From: JADKBO01 sp965230345
GTDB lineage: Bacteria; Bacteroidota; Bacteroidia; Chitinophagales; Saprospiraceae
Length of the DNA: 64,000 nt
Direction of reading: 5' to 3'
Assembly (NCBI GenBank): GCA_965230345.1
Contig: CBDDKR010000002.1
Span: 558,001-622,000, forward strand
The number at the start of each line of letters is the position of its first letter. The stretch's first letter is position 1. A program made the translations under genes and the position numbers. The notes below the pieces were generated by a model. That model was not told the DNA's origin. It did not search any database and was given only the letters and a program-made list of their open reading frames with translations. Below are positions 55,201 through 58,937 of the stretch, in pieces.

Positions 55201-56242
55201 CAGTTGGAACTGGTACACTAGGTAACGCTGTTGCATCTATATTTGAAACGGCAATATTTGTAGTTTGTACATACGCATTGCACAGAGCCGTTTCGATATC
55301 ATCAGTAAGAGATAATCCTTCTAATGTTGTATTTCCAGTATTTTTTATTACATGTCTGTAGGTGATGTAATAATGATTTGCCGAAGTCGGAGAACTCATT
55401 GTACTATTTACACTCTTAGCCACATGAATGGAAGGTGCAATAATAAATGGTGTTGGGTCATCGTCATCACTTAAGGGATCGTCTGGATCACTTGGCATAT
55501 CATTGTCTGATTCATCCGAAGTTGATGACCCCGTGCCATTGTCAGCTACAGCAAGAGCTTGATTTGCTGCTGGATTAGGCATTAAATCTAAATCAACCTC
55601 AACTGTAACTGCAACCTCTACGCATTGTCCAGGTTCAATCAAACCATCAGTTCCTAACAATAAATTAGTATTGGGTTCGAATCCAGTGTAAGAAGTAGCT
55701 ACATTTGGAATCACACTTGCATCTGACATTGTAATGAATGGATCAACAACAACACCTACATATCCACTACCAAATTCATTAAAAAAGTTATCATAAAGAG
55801 ATATCTGGGTCAAATCAGACCCCCCAACATTACAAATATTAAATCGATAAGTGACATCAGCATTGCCTGCTATACCACTACTTGCTGGCAAAGCAATAGG
55901 AATATCTAATGTTTTGGTAACATCAATAACTCCAGGCATGGCAAAAGGAGTTGGATCATTTTCATCCGCAGCTGGCAGGTCTGAAGGGTCATCAGATAAA
56001 TCATTTACTCTATCCCCAATCATTAATGCTCCTCCATTTACATCCAATGCTGTAATTTGTACTCCAAATTCATCCACAGGAATACCACTAGCATTTGCCT
56101 GATTAACTTTATCGGCTGCCATCAGCATTTCGAATTGAATGGGATCAACCTCAATCGTCAATCTTACTATATACGATTGACCTGATTCTAACATATTTGA
56201 CATTCCACCATTTACAAGATCACCATCACTGCCTGGCGTCAA
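34217..56242 (-). CDS. Giant T9SS-exported repeat adhesin, C-terminal 7341-codon part (frame-broken from its N-terminus)
   Basis: An uninterrupted frame of 7341 codons from a TTG. It is almost certainly the continuation of the gene starting at 58296. Order from N-terminus: DUF11-like repeats 2 (second half) to 23 (to about 44870); a HYR-like module (CFAEIICPIV onward); an Ig-like array of 14 units of about 90 residues (44290-40500); HYR-like modules with a lamin-tail-like insert (about 40010-39570) and a P-domain-like insert (about 39500-39090). More HYR/Ig modules run to about 35460. Then follow a carboxypeptidase-regulatory-like and dockerin-like segment (about 35460-34915), a cohesin-like domain (about 34885-34510) and a T9SS type A sorting domain (about 34480-34217: NEPNPFKGTTTITYEL to the final lysine). 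It lacks a signal peptide on its own, so it can be exported only if joined to the upstream frame. Confidence 0.9.
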   Translation of the reverse strand: MTPGSDGDLVNGGMSNMLESGQSYIVRLTIEVDPIQFEMLMAADKVNQANASGIPVDEFGVQITALDVNGGALMIGDRVNDLSDDPSDLPAADENDPTPFAMPGVIDVTKTLDIPIALPASSGIAGNADVTYRFNICNVGGSDLTQISLYDNFFNEFGSGYVGVVVDPFITMSDASVIPNVATSYTGFEPNTNLLLGTDGLIEPGQCVEVAVTVEVDLDLMPNPAANQALAVADNGTGSSTSDESDNDMPSDPDDPLSDDDDPTPFIIAPSIHVAKSVNSTMSSPTSANHYYITYRHVIKNTGNTTLEGLSLTDDIETALCNAYVQTTNIAVSNIDATALPSVPVPTAVMDGTNDALGNDGLLEPGESFIVDITVEADASLISCNQPLLNQSTVEGLPTDGMGTALVNPTTGMMYMPGQITDDSDSGSIADSNNPGAPNDTGGSNDPTPLSLPGSIAVVKSITNVNAASSGVNGNYDVTIEFVIENTDGINLTNISLIDMLSSQWGTAFVGVVTSPSISSSGGDVATIDPTANPNFDGTLDNELLNNDGELSPGEQFAVEVVVEVDASESPSTGLLNQATVSGTDNLGNVITDISDDNTNGTVPSDPSGDNDTGDGDTGTGNTNDPTPLAIAEIGVSKSLTNIEGSATSGNSLLTFEFTVENTGTTPLSDIRLSDDMVQQLNNAWVGVVNGPIIISSSASVDPTLDMPWDGGDGMNTIFDVSADNMFADNTGTLLPGEYLTVEVVVEVITSNLDNPQENRAQAYGDDLNGVQVLDNSTDGDDPSVDSGGPGTPTPILVPSIELTKILSGIPTAASSGTIGNFDATYTFTFCNNGNVDLSNIDLYDDFNAQFGSGFVGVVNSPTTMGLGTATVNSMYTGITPFDNLLNGDGDLLVGECQTVTVTVEIDADQMPIMPANQANVSAEDPNGEVVEDLSDDNTDLNSDSVNDNESGGSDDPTLFPDLPSINIAKQLVSTQVMDNGDLELTFEFLVENTGNTHLDEVNVIDPMPFLASALPSTQNIAVSITNITSEMAPMPSITYDGGANDTITLTSSTSLMAPGQQFMATVTVEVNPVDFALIMPQPVTNQATAIGTPSDDSGNPLNDPSSGMPYANPVMDLSDDGSSATTSNPGFPGDMGTSDDPTPITLPGILDVTKTLTSIVPAPTPGNALVDYSFEICNIGGVDLVNIDLIDDMSSEFGSGFVSVITAPSISGAGGATANPSYTGFVPNTNLLNGNGTLVVGSCNTVTVQVELDLDHLPDPVFNQAEGMADDPMGNEVTDLSDDRSDLDGDTVNDNETGGEDDPTGMPIFPSIHLAKTINNVSNSPTSVNHFYVTYRHVLKNTGNTILENITLTDDIVTALQGGYVGTTNIAVSNGSPIAQSNPIPNTATTVMDGVNDALDGMSGILNPGEEVIVDITVEVDIAAITGIQPLLNQSTVEGLPTDGMGTALVNTSTGNPYMDGDVTDVSDSGTDADGDNPGAPGDTGGSDDPTPLSLPGRIAVVKTISNVSAASSGVYGNYDVTIDFLIENIGGNQITNINLEDKLAEQWGDAFVGVVTSPVITVAGGYIPTTDPTVNVGFDGLIDSELLNSDGALASTEQIVVQIVAEIDASAAPVDGLENQATVTASDALGNEISDLSDDNTSSTNPADADGDNPNGAGDDGTGDSNNASPLNIPEISVTKSVFSTNPAASGISGNFDVTYRLIVQNTGTTVLENIALGDDFATQLSPAYVGIVDDASIVSSSATIDPNTGTGATLLGGTAGILLPGEQVFVHITIEINASEIPSMGLTNQAMATGSPTDGTGNPILDPNNPGNTLGDVSDVSDSGNDPESTNPDEPGDMGTPDDPTPMPAMPSLELTKSVLPSPIANDNGTYTTTFEFSIANTGNVALANIDLIEDFASQYGCAYVGNAQDPILNTTNVSGTAPIANNAYTGEGLTTNLLNSDGLLFPGDTLYVEITVDIDPNCNTASSPLDNQAEVVGIPADNSGTPLTDDNGSPLDPINDLSDDNTDFDNDSNNDNETGGTDDPTLLYLPNISVTKAVTNTEILANEDVLITFEFEVANTGNTYMTNLSLTDPLSFLPVANPLTQLSPLSITTNDVDADMIPAVSAMYDGIGNTELFNGSTGILAPGQSFTVTLMVEVDGADFGGIMPQPVTNQAVVSGIPEDGSGNVLINPSTNSAYVIGEVADESDDGTGLVDNGDPSDDNTGADGDGTGSNIYDDPTPIVLPANIEVNKSLIGLPIMASSGNIGNYDATYEFEICNIGGVDIVNVDLIDNLSIEFGSGFVGVVSAPSIIVAGINGSLSDPTTNANYSGFAPQNNMLNGDGGLESGECITVDLMIEVDASEMPMPAFNQAEVIGDDPNGDEVTDLSDDNSDLDNDTNNDNETGGTDDPSAFPPLPEISVVKTLSEAVSLTNGDVLLTFDFVVENVGNTYLNNLSLLDDLNGIFPVADPVSQNLSVDVSNISANVIPSVNPMFDGTGDINMLLGTDGMMAPNQQFAVTLRFEVDPVGFAGIMPQPVTNQAEIIGTPVDEFGTNLMDPTDPSGGSLSDVSDTSDDGTDPNTSNPDSPNDMGTADDPTPVVLPGAIDVTKQLTTVVPSSTGNVHVTYEFELKNIGGVNLTSLNLVDDFADEFGSGFVGVITQPTISMSVSNLASSDPTVSNIFTGYSSGNNMFIGTDGTLAPGDSLSVQITVELDLDQLPNPALNQAVAFGNDPDGNEVEDLSDDRSDIDGDMNNDNDTGGEDDPTGLPHLPSISVAKSINDVSNSPTSANHYYITYRHAIKNTGNTILENISLMDDIITALQGGYVGTTNISVLSGSPAAAANPIANASNTVMDGVNDALDGVSGLMNPGEEIIVDITVEIDLNGISGVQPLLNQSTAEGLPTDGMGGTLTNPFTGNPYMDNDITDTSDSGTDADGTNPGNPGDSGGSDDPTPLSLPGRIGVVKSIVATTPSVSGTYGNYDVTIDFVVGNIGGNNLTNIQLSDVLSAQWGDAFVGITIPPIITVAGGDVATIDPSANANYDGTLDNNLLNSDGELAPGEQVTIQVVVEIDASESPASGLENQATAIGLDGLGNEITDISDDNTSSTDPADVGGDNPLGSGDNGTGDTNNPTPLHIPEISVVKSITDVVPAISNVQGNVDVTFSLEVRNTGSTALENISLVDDVVTQLTPAYVNVTTQPVIESSSASVDPTIGVLPNIFDGIDGVLLPEEYIIVSFRVELDASEIPAIGLTNQASVSGLPTDGMGNGIGDPNNPGNDLVAVMDISDSGMDPESTNPGEPGDTGSPDDPTPLQPIPSIGVSKLVDNIVPANSGIAGNYDVTYRFTVENTGTAILRNVGLEDDFASQMGGAFVGVVTLPSIDASSTSAITGGTNASYTGEGVNIEMLDLTGEMAQGENIVVLVTVEIDPDSDSAILSADNDLENIATGTANPVDGNGNLLDPIEDDSDNGMDPDSDNGEGGFDDPTPLQLPSIGIAKTIVDVEEAISGIEGNFDVTIEYVVLNDGNTDLTSLSLVDEITTQWGAAYVGITTVPVITSNEAQMGPTVNMAYSGMGDLLMPQNTDQLEPGKQFIVRVIVEVDASMAGGVALENQATASSEDPNGNPVTDDSDNGIDPSGDNGEGGNDDPTPLEIPSIGVAKEGGTPVAVMGMPGIFDVPYTIIVENTGNVVLDNVSLKDDLSAQFGAAFVEVVVDPVIDASSTAVITGGVNAMYTGHGSPFDELLDNTGVLDPQENIVITLTVRVDGSEVDNPNVIINQAVAFGTDPEGDVTTDDSDSGTDPEGGDDPTVVTLPCFAEIICPIVANPTITQNDLGWCAAIVTFPAAMVNSDCPGVDAGDIEYMLSQDAVDPLTNMTISANTWVNGNPSGLMYAEGITTVTFRIDPNVIPVDGVIDPSTCSFDIEVIDKQTPTTICKDINVYLDANGMASIVANDVDGGTTDNCDVPVLNIDISDFDCTDLGLNNVVLTAEDNDGNIDSCVASVMVIDSLIPSIDVAASDMVVECDGAGNIGELSAWLNNNAGMMTSDNCGEPLNRTYNLIAQNNQCDFTSVTTYAFTSTDASGNSVRDTATFTIEDTVVPTITSAAQDTTLVCDGSNNTDALLDWLNNNGQATATDNCSSVTWTNDYGQVNPGACQGTGSVEVTFTATDACGNSSSTTATLTIVDTNAPVWTIDPTDLTLECTEDSDPMDAIMSWLDASGNGDAFDSCSVIVYSHDFVELVDGCGGNSTTGEALVTFTATDACGNTATREATVLVEDTTPPTLISPAIDTTVECDGAGNVGELNAWLQSNGKAEMADACGDIVWNTPELLETIDGCGGTVEYVYSFSSTDLCDNESAHTIARFTIEDTTSPMIVTQASDETVLCDGSGNGNDLQTWLDNNGGADATDVCGQVTWTYTLIQESDLCDLTGNGTYRFTATDACGNTSTTEATFTIEDTEVPAITNAAQDITVVCDGNNNVDALLDWLNNNGQATATDNCNTVTWTNDYGQVNPGACQGTGSVEVTFTATDACGNSSSTTATLTIVDTNAPVWTIDPTDLTLECTEDTDPMDAIMSWLDASGNGDAFDSCSVIVYSHDFIELVDGCGGNSTTGEALVTFTATDACGNTATREATVLVEDTTPPTLISPAIDTTVECDGAGNVGELNAWLQSNGKAEMADACGDIVWNTPELLETIDGCGGTVEYVYSFSSTDLCDNESAHTIARFTIEDTTSPMIVTQASDETVLCDGSGNGNDLQTWLDNNGGADATDVCGQVTWTYTLIQESDLCDLTGNGTYRFTATDACGNTSTTEATFTIEDTEVPAITNAAQDITVVCDGNNNVDALLDWLNNNGQATATDNCNTVTWTNDYGQVNPGACQGTGSVEVTFTATDACGNSSSTTATLTIVDTNAPVWTIDPTDLTLECTEDTDPMDAIMSWLDASGNGDAFDSCSVIVYSHDFIELVDGCGGNSTTGEALVTFTATDACGNTATREATVLVEDTTPPTLISPAIDTTVECDGAGNVGELNAWLQSNGKAEMADACGDIVWNTPELLETIDGCGRTVEFVYSFTSDDLCGNRSEATIARFTIVDTTSPVIDPTAMNMTVECDGAGNDVDLQNWLDLVANAGATDACSDEALIWEYDLVSVEDSCGITGIQTYRFTVFDNCGNSSTTEGTFTIEDTTPPVITGGGDYSGECDQSNANNDDELISWLNDNAGATADDACGTFVWTNNYDVANFVDGCNDSRNIDVTFYATDECGNVDSVTYNFSTGDNTPPVFTNCPRPPVVVDAPQGWCSSYVNFSFPLATDNCGIPTVEQTDTTGLSTGDLFPVGLTILEFTATDSCGNSSMCDIKIVVNDYHTPPTIVCPSDTILVNDLGKCGAVVNDISATADDNCPDNLAIFFEVKDEFGVVIEQGIEDASGTEMPGGKNEVVYTVQDQPIVLITEILQDGSVSGIEIGNIGPSSMNISCATLTRYSATDTVEYMVPNATTIAVGEVYIYEFPVSIAAGEQARYVFSFLDRVIDEVTINDGVLNGDNIIRVDPVDDDNNSDWVVVNPCKIGSFGVYNPELPVFMDNGGLSLLQSADPSIATCSFEVEILDIEAPACAMQDTMSFERGSIAITPGNCIMDEVAVGAGIVGDVNINDLIAVISNAGNMHVTLTSPEGTEVTVFEGLCDGFADVHVSLDDQANSHISTAGCAPLGNGSTYQPEEEFKKFVGEDSEGTWVLSIYSDGVDAASIQEWTLEVINNEVYAQSDTTIANDDMLCGAEFTWVHPVFTDNCCEGTMTVTYAFTNDVTGESSTEEETILSSSGYIDLDGTEVTKYFEVGKTLITYTLIDLAGNESYCGFELTVEDREEPMFPQDCQDFIFALDAGECTAALNQLPLVTDNCEVESLVFLDENGDEIDITMIPIGLNNITAKATDIYGNMDTCEFTVDVREYIPNSSVLSCNNNINLSLSNDCTATITVDMMLEGNDYRCYDNYCISIQDAAGNVHDNLFDLTDVGQTFQVTISDCLGSNNQCWGYVTIEQKIIPIIECPSNVEIYCNQDPNERDILGNLLTGELDVISCEPSASVTYQDDIIDNGLCSDPRVEIIRVWRLVNNSGKTATCNQLITILPYDPVLVEFPDDLTRANALSCAEVDGNPELLLPEETGMPTLNGASIFGNNFCDINLGYWDEVLQDVNCPTAYSILRHWTIENECLPITPGINPLVHIQRIKVDDNQAPIVLPVEDVTVSVHPWTCTAEFELPDIVHDDDCSEFSTKWNVTYGYVENGVVKNLLKGITTATARVTDACGNSVIKSFRIHVLDKVAPVAVAAQDVVVSLTTGGPNGDGTAKLYVEAFDNGSYDNCTDIHIEVRRDNAPDCTNLGTNGHNNNNTYDDSNHTDDNINDTDGGQYIKFCCEDLNALEVDANQDGVIDSLDLGYVQVFVRVWDDGNMSGIYGDEVDGHSDNYNETWTFVKVEDKLPPIISCPSDATIYCDWGIDVSSDFGSGFQNTDQANFDKTGVAEAYSTCGRVDVYFNDNLQLDDCGVGTIVRQFRASTNTKTGVKTVTCQQIITVLPRTTTFDVTPPNPNPLTVGCTLTQDDLDKRKPTVVGGTCDVIGESVDIDTFLFENGVCKKWVAEYNYMNWCTGEQMGPFYAYFVYEDTEKPVLDNCEDQMFEVDANCEHVLRLTNSATDGGGCTDQGWLKWQVFVDTWADGKIGHYASSFVSPTSFRNWKAVAGNDPILPSGHDYHDVVYVKYVSPTSSANNEEVEVVIEEEVLYGSMSNHKVHWKVSDGCHNDASCSQDIMVVDKKAPTPYCINLSTALMVDGSVELWARDFDQGSFDNCTPAENLLFTFNLLSGAFRDTTIIVGNKSYDVNASTPQYFDENGFVDFDGDGITYPKAKASTINKYLDGDIQKWVPQFNSSAKVFDCDEFNQQGGNGYPVSMSVWDGKLNTDYCVVYISIVDNQNACEGAGSRVRGVIRTEAGELVSEVTVTLEGSVNDILKQQTVDNVFAFANLQNGIDYTVKAEKDINYMNGVSTLDLILIQRHILDLQTLDSPYKMIAADVNQDMQIRSSDLVDLRKLILGITNDLPNNTSWKMVDFDQSINATTPLSYEEIRSIGNLSGDRLEEHFMAIKIGDVNGNAKANARSMVSEPRSQNNVIFSVENSSVSVGEEVRIEVKSNDFKDVSGFQFTMTLRDALIQNIKGGALEVSGANIGILDQNTITMSWNADKPISADGDEVLFELVLKAQKDAKIKDLIDLNSRITNAEAYLTEGFLNAGVEIRFNEENLVSYENQLHQNEPNPFKGTTTITYELKESSDVTFTLFDVTGKQLLIKEDHGVKGLNTIEFNSKEIGASGMIYYQIESGEYKESRKMILLK
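40500..44290 (-). repeat. Array of 14 Ig-like units of about 90 residues within the giant gene
   Basis: Each unit has a VECDGAGN- or VLCDGSGN-like start, a LxxWLxxNG helix-like turn, a DxCG cysteine, and ends in TATDACGN followed by a TATxTIVDT-like strand. Cysteines recur at fixed places, suggesting one or two disulfides per unit. Unit length averages about 271 bases. Confidence 0.85.
41145..44040 (-). repeat. Three near-identical 1077-bp tandem blocks
   Basis: The same sequence begins at 41145, 42222 and 43299, exactly 1077 bases (359 codons, four Ig-like units) apart. Copies 1 and 2 differ at only about two positions that I noticed (for example near 41957/43034 and 42020/43097). Copy 3 differs at more sites and fades into diverged repeat after about 43880-44040. 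The lower boundary at 41145 is sharp. Confidence 0.9.
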
Positions 56243-56988
56243 ATTAGAAGTTCCATCATACAGACCATCATTATTAGCAGGGTGATTTTAGCATTTATAT
56301 TTGTAACTACTACCTCAGCACTTCCACCTGTATAAGCTGACCCTAAATTGGATAAATCATCCAAAACTGAAAGAGAGGAAAGGTTAGTATTTCCAGAGTT
56401 ATCGATTGTTATATCAAAAACAACTTGAACCTTTCCACTTGGCAGAACCTCTAATGAAAAAACCTCCTTTATGGCATTGATATCAGCAATACTTGGAAAT
56501 GGTGTTGGATCATCGTCATCACTCAAAGGATTATCTGGATCCGTAGGACTATCGTTATCAGAATCATCTTCTGCTATTATTCCCATATCAGTTGTTCCAT
56601 TTGCAACAGCTTGATTTTCCGTATTCATTTCGAGCTTATCTAAATCAATTTCTACGGTTACATTGACAGTAACACATTCTCCAGGTGTGCCAAAATCTAA
56701 TGCACCATCACCTTGCAACATATTCTGATTCGGTGAAATTCCAGAAAAAGACGCATTTACTGTTGGAGGAACTGCTGCAGTAGTTGAAGCCTGAATTGAA
56801 GGCGCAATAACTACTCCTACAAACGCAGCACCAAATTGCAATCCAAAATCGTCCATCAAATTAATATTATTAATATCAACAGGACCAGTGTTACAAACGG
56901 TAAATGAATATTCCGCATCTACATTACCAGCAATATTACTCGCAGCAGCCGAAACATTTATCAAAGACTTGGTAAGATCCAATTCAGG
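44870..56988 (-). repeat. Array of 23 DUF11-like repeats with acidic linkers
   Basis: About 12.1 kb, averaging 527 bases (about 176 residues) per unit. Each unit starts with a motif like PSIxVxKS, continues with xYxFxVxNTGNxxLxNIxLxDD and a VGVV strand, then LxPGExxxVxVxVEID and NQAxxxGxxxxG, and ends with an acidic linker (DLSDDNTD, DNETGGTDDPT). The count of 23 includes unit 1 (starting at residue 437 of the upstream frame) and unit 2, which spans the frameshift. Confidence 0.88.
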
Positions 56989-58296
56989 TTGACATGGCAG
57001 TACTGAAAGAGATGCAGATGTTGAGGCATGTGGAACACCTCCACAATTATTAGCATCAGTAACAAGTAACCTGAATAACCAACCATCTTGCGCTATACTA
57101 ATATTATTTACATTAAGCGTTTCTGTGGTAGTACCTGTAAAATCAATTCCCTCTATAAGATTAAAAAAGTTTACTCCATCAGAAGAGAATTGCCATTGAA
57201 AATCATAAGGAGCAACACCCATCGAAACATTTGAAGTAAATGACGTGGTAGAGCCCGAACATATTGGTCCAACATTCGAAGGGGAACTCAAAGAAGGATT
57301 GCCATAAATAGTCGCACTACTCGATACCGTTCCATTACAAGGTCCAGATCCATTTGTTGCCGTCACAGAAAGTTCATATGGACCAGCAGTATTTCCAGTT
57401 ACAGATATTGTACTATTTCCATTGGCACCTAAAGTTACATCACCAGAAACCACAGACCAATTATACGATATAGGTAGTGTCCCATCGACAGTAACACTTG
57501 CCATTTGTGGAGTTCCAATACATAAATCAGGAACAGTTAAATTGAAATTATTTGGTGTTTCTACTATATCAAAAGAGAAATCTACTAATCGAAAACAGTT
57601 ACCTGTTTCACTTGGGTCAGCACAATTATCATCTGTATGATCGCCACTATTTGAAGAAGGGTCACCTCCTGCAGTAATTAACGCGATGGTGAAGACACCA
57701 TCCATAATATAAGGCGCAATCTGGGCTGCAGAAATAGTAACCGTTTCACAACCTACAGCTCCATAACCTTGACATTCACTTCCACCTGTTCCAGCAATAC
57801 AACCCAACGTGTGATCAGCATTAGATGGTGCTATATCCATTAACTCCTTATTTACAATCCAAACCACCTCGTTGTCACCATTAAAATCACCGACACGACA
57901 GATTCTAAATGATACGTCCGAACAAGTAACAGTGGCTTCCGGAGGTATGATTACATTAAGTACAACATCAGGACCTTCATTCGAAGCACCAGTTGTTGTA
58001 ACACAAAAAATTGAATCACTCTGAGAAGAGCCTAGTGGGTTTACAAAATCAGAATATCCACCCATAGGTAATTCTGGCCACTCTACCTGAAACTTATTAA
58101 TATCCGCCATTCCAGCAGGAGTTTCTGTACTTACAGAAAATTCATATACAGACGTCCCAGAAGGAGTTTGATCATCAAATTCAGATGCTATTCCTGCAGC
58201 ACTGGTAGTACACCCAGTTTGTCCTACTGCATGAACAATGTGAATCGTCAAAAACAATAATGTCAAATAGAATAATTTGATCCAATTACCATTCAT
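56239..58296 (-). CDS. Giant T9SS-exported repeat adhesin, N-terminal part (ends at a frameshift)
   Basis: A 685-codon frame carrying the true start of the giant protein. The signal peptide is MNGNWIKLFYLTLLFLTIHI (cleavage expected near HAVGQ, about residue 26). A cysteine-containing domain follows (to about 250). Then come Ig/PKD-like domains (VDGTLPISYNWSVVSGDVTL, and APYDFQWQFSSDG) to about residue 435, and DUF11-like unit 1 from residue 437. Unit 2 begins at about 604 but the frame derails after VTNINAKIT, reading LLIMMVCMMELLI to a stop. The other frame continues the repeat perfectly (PANNDGLYDGTSNLTPGSDG) if one base is restored in the CCC run at 56280-56282. The last 11 residues are therefore out-of-frame and not biological unless the break is real. 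Confidence 0.9.
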   Translation of the reverse strand: MNGNWIKLFYLTLLFLTIHIVHAVGQTGCTTSAAGIASEFDDQTPSGTSVYEFSVSTETPAGMADINKFQVEWPELPMGGYSDFVNPLGSSQSDSIFCVTTTGASNEGPDVVLNVIIPPEATVTCSDVSFRICRVGDFNGDNEVVWIVNKELMDIAPSNADHTLGCIAGTGGSECQGYGAVGCETVTISAAQIAPYIMDGVFTIALITAGGDPSSNSGDHTDDNCADPSETGNCFRLVDFSFDIVETPNNFNLTVPDLCIGTPQMASVTVDGTLPISYNWSVVSGDVTLGANGNSTISVTGNTAGPYELSVTATNGSGPCNGTVSSSATIYGNPSLSSPSNVGPICSGSTTSFTSNVSMGVAPYDFQWQFSSDGVNFFNLIEGIDFTGTTTETLNVNNISIAQDGWLFRLLVTDANNCGGVPHASTSASLSVLPCQPELDLTKSLINVSAAASNIAGNVDAEYSFTVCNTGPVDINNINLMDDFGLQFGAAFVGVVIAPSIQASTTAAVPPTVNASFSGISPNQNMLQGDGALDFGTPGECVTVNVTVEIDLDKLEMNTENQAVANGTTDMGIIAEDDSDNDSPTDPDNPLSDDDDPTPFPSIADINAIKEVFSLEVLPSGKVQVVFDITIDNSGNTNLSSLSVLDDLSNLGSAYTGGSAEVVVTNINAKITLLIMMVCMMELLI

Positions 58297-58937
58297 AATT
58301 ACAACTTAATTAATCAGTTTATTAAATAAATATTGGGAACACAACACTCGTTATGTCCCGTTACTGTTACTGTGGTCTATGAATTGTAAAAACTTAAGGT
58401 AGTACTCTACAAAAGATAGGTTGTAGAGATTGACTGAAAATCAAATTACGTAAATTAAGCCCGAATTGAAAAAATTAATGCTCAATTAGAATACCTTGTT
58501 TTTGAATTTATGAGACCTAGTTTTTTATTATCAATTACAAAATTAGACTTTTACTTTTAAAAAATTCCAATTTCGCCACATGTATATTTTAGCTTATATC
58601 AAAAATAAACTATCGTTTACTAAAACATTTAAATCACAAATATCGGACCATTAATCCTTGAATTTTTGCTTAAGTTTTCCGCTTATGCTCTTTAGAAATC
58701 AAAAACGAGCTATAACATGCTTTCCGGACACAAATCAAACCATAAAGAATATTTCTACTTTGTCAAAAAATGGACAAAAAAATAAGCTGTGTTCACTTTT
58801 ATTAACCCCACTTTGATCATTTCGTATTAGTATGATATTTAACACAAAAAATAAAGATTGCATAACAATTAAAATCACTAATAATCCAGTGGTTTAAAAC
58901 CACTCTGAGAATTCCTTCCTTTCCTTATCTTTATGAC
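58297..58937. other. 641-base divergent intergenic region between the giant gene and lptB
   Basis: No gene seen. On the minus strand TTG (58568-58570), 22 bases and TAATTTTG (58538-58545) make a possible promoter for the giant gene, which would have a leader of about 235 bases. I see no clear promoter for lptB on the plus strand. The region is very AT-rich. Confidence 0.4.
58888..58904. repeat. 17-base palindrome upstream of lptB
   Basis: AGTGGTTT (58888-58895), one base, AAACCACT (58897-58904), ending 33 bases before the lptB ATG. It could be a regulator site or a leader hairpin. Confidence 0.5.

Noticed and set aside
56280..56282. Phase variation by homopolymer slippage at the frameshift
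   Set aside because: A run of only three (or four) C is too short to be a typical slippage-prone contingency tract. Not excluded, but not supported.
56276..56292. Programmed -1 ribosomal frameshift joining the two parts of the giant protein
   Set aside because: There is no X XXY YYZ slippery heptamer at the shift (the sequence reads ATCACCCTG) and I see no strong downstream structure. A single-base indel explains the break more simply.
40500..56988. CRISPR-like or satellite non-coding repeats
   Set aside because: The periodicities (about 271, 527 and 1077 bases) are all multiples close to whole codon units within one open frame and encode protein repeats; there are no short constant repeats with unique spacers.
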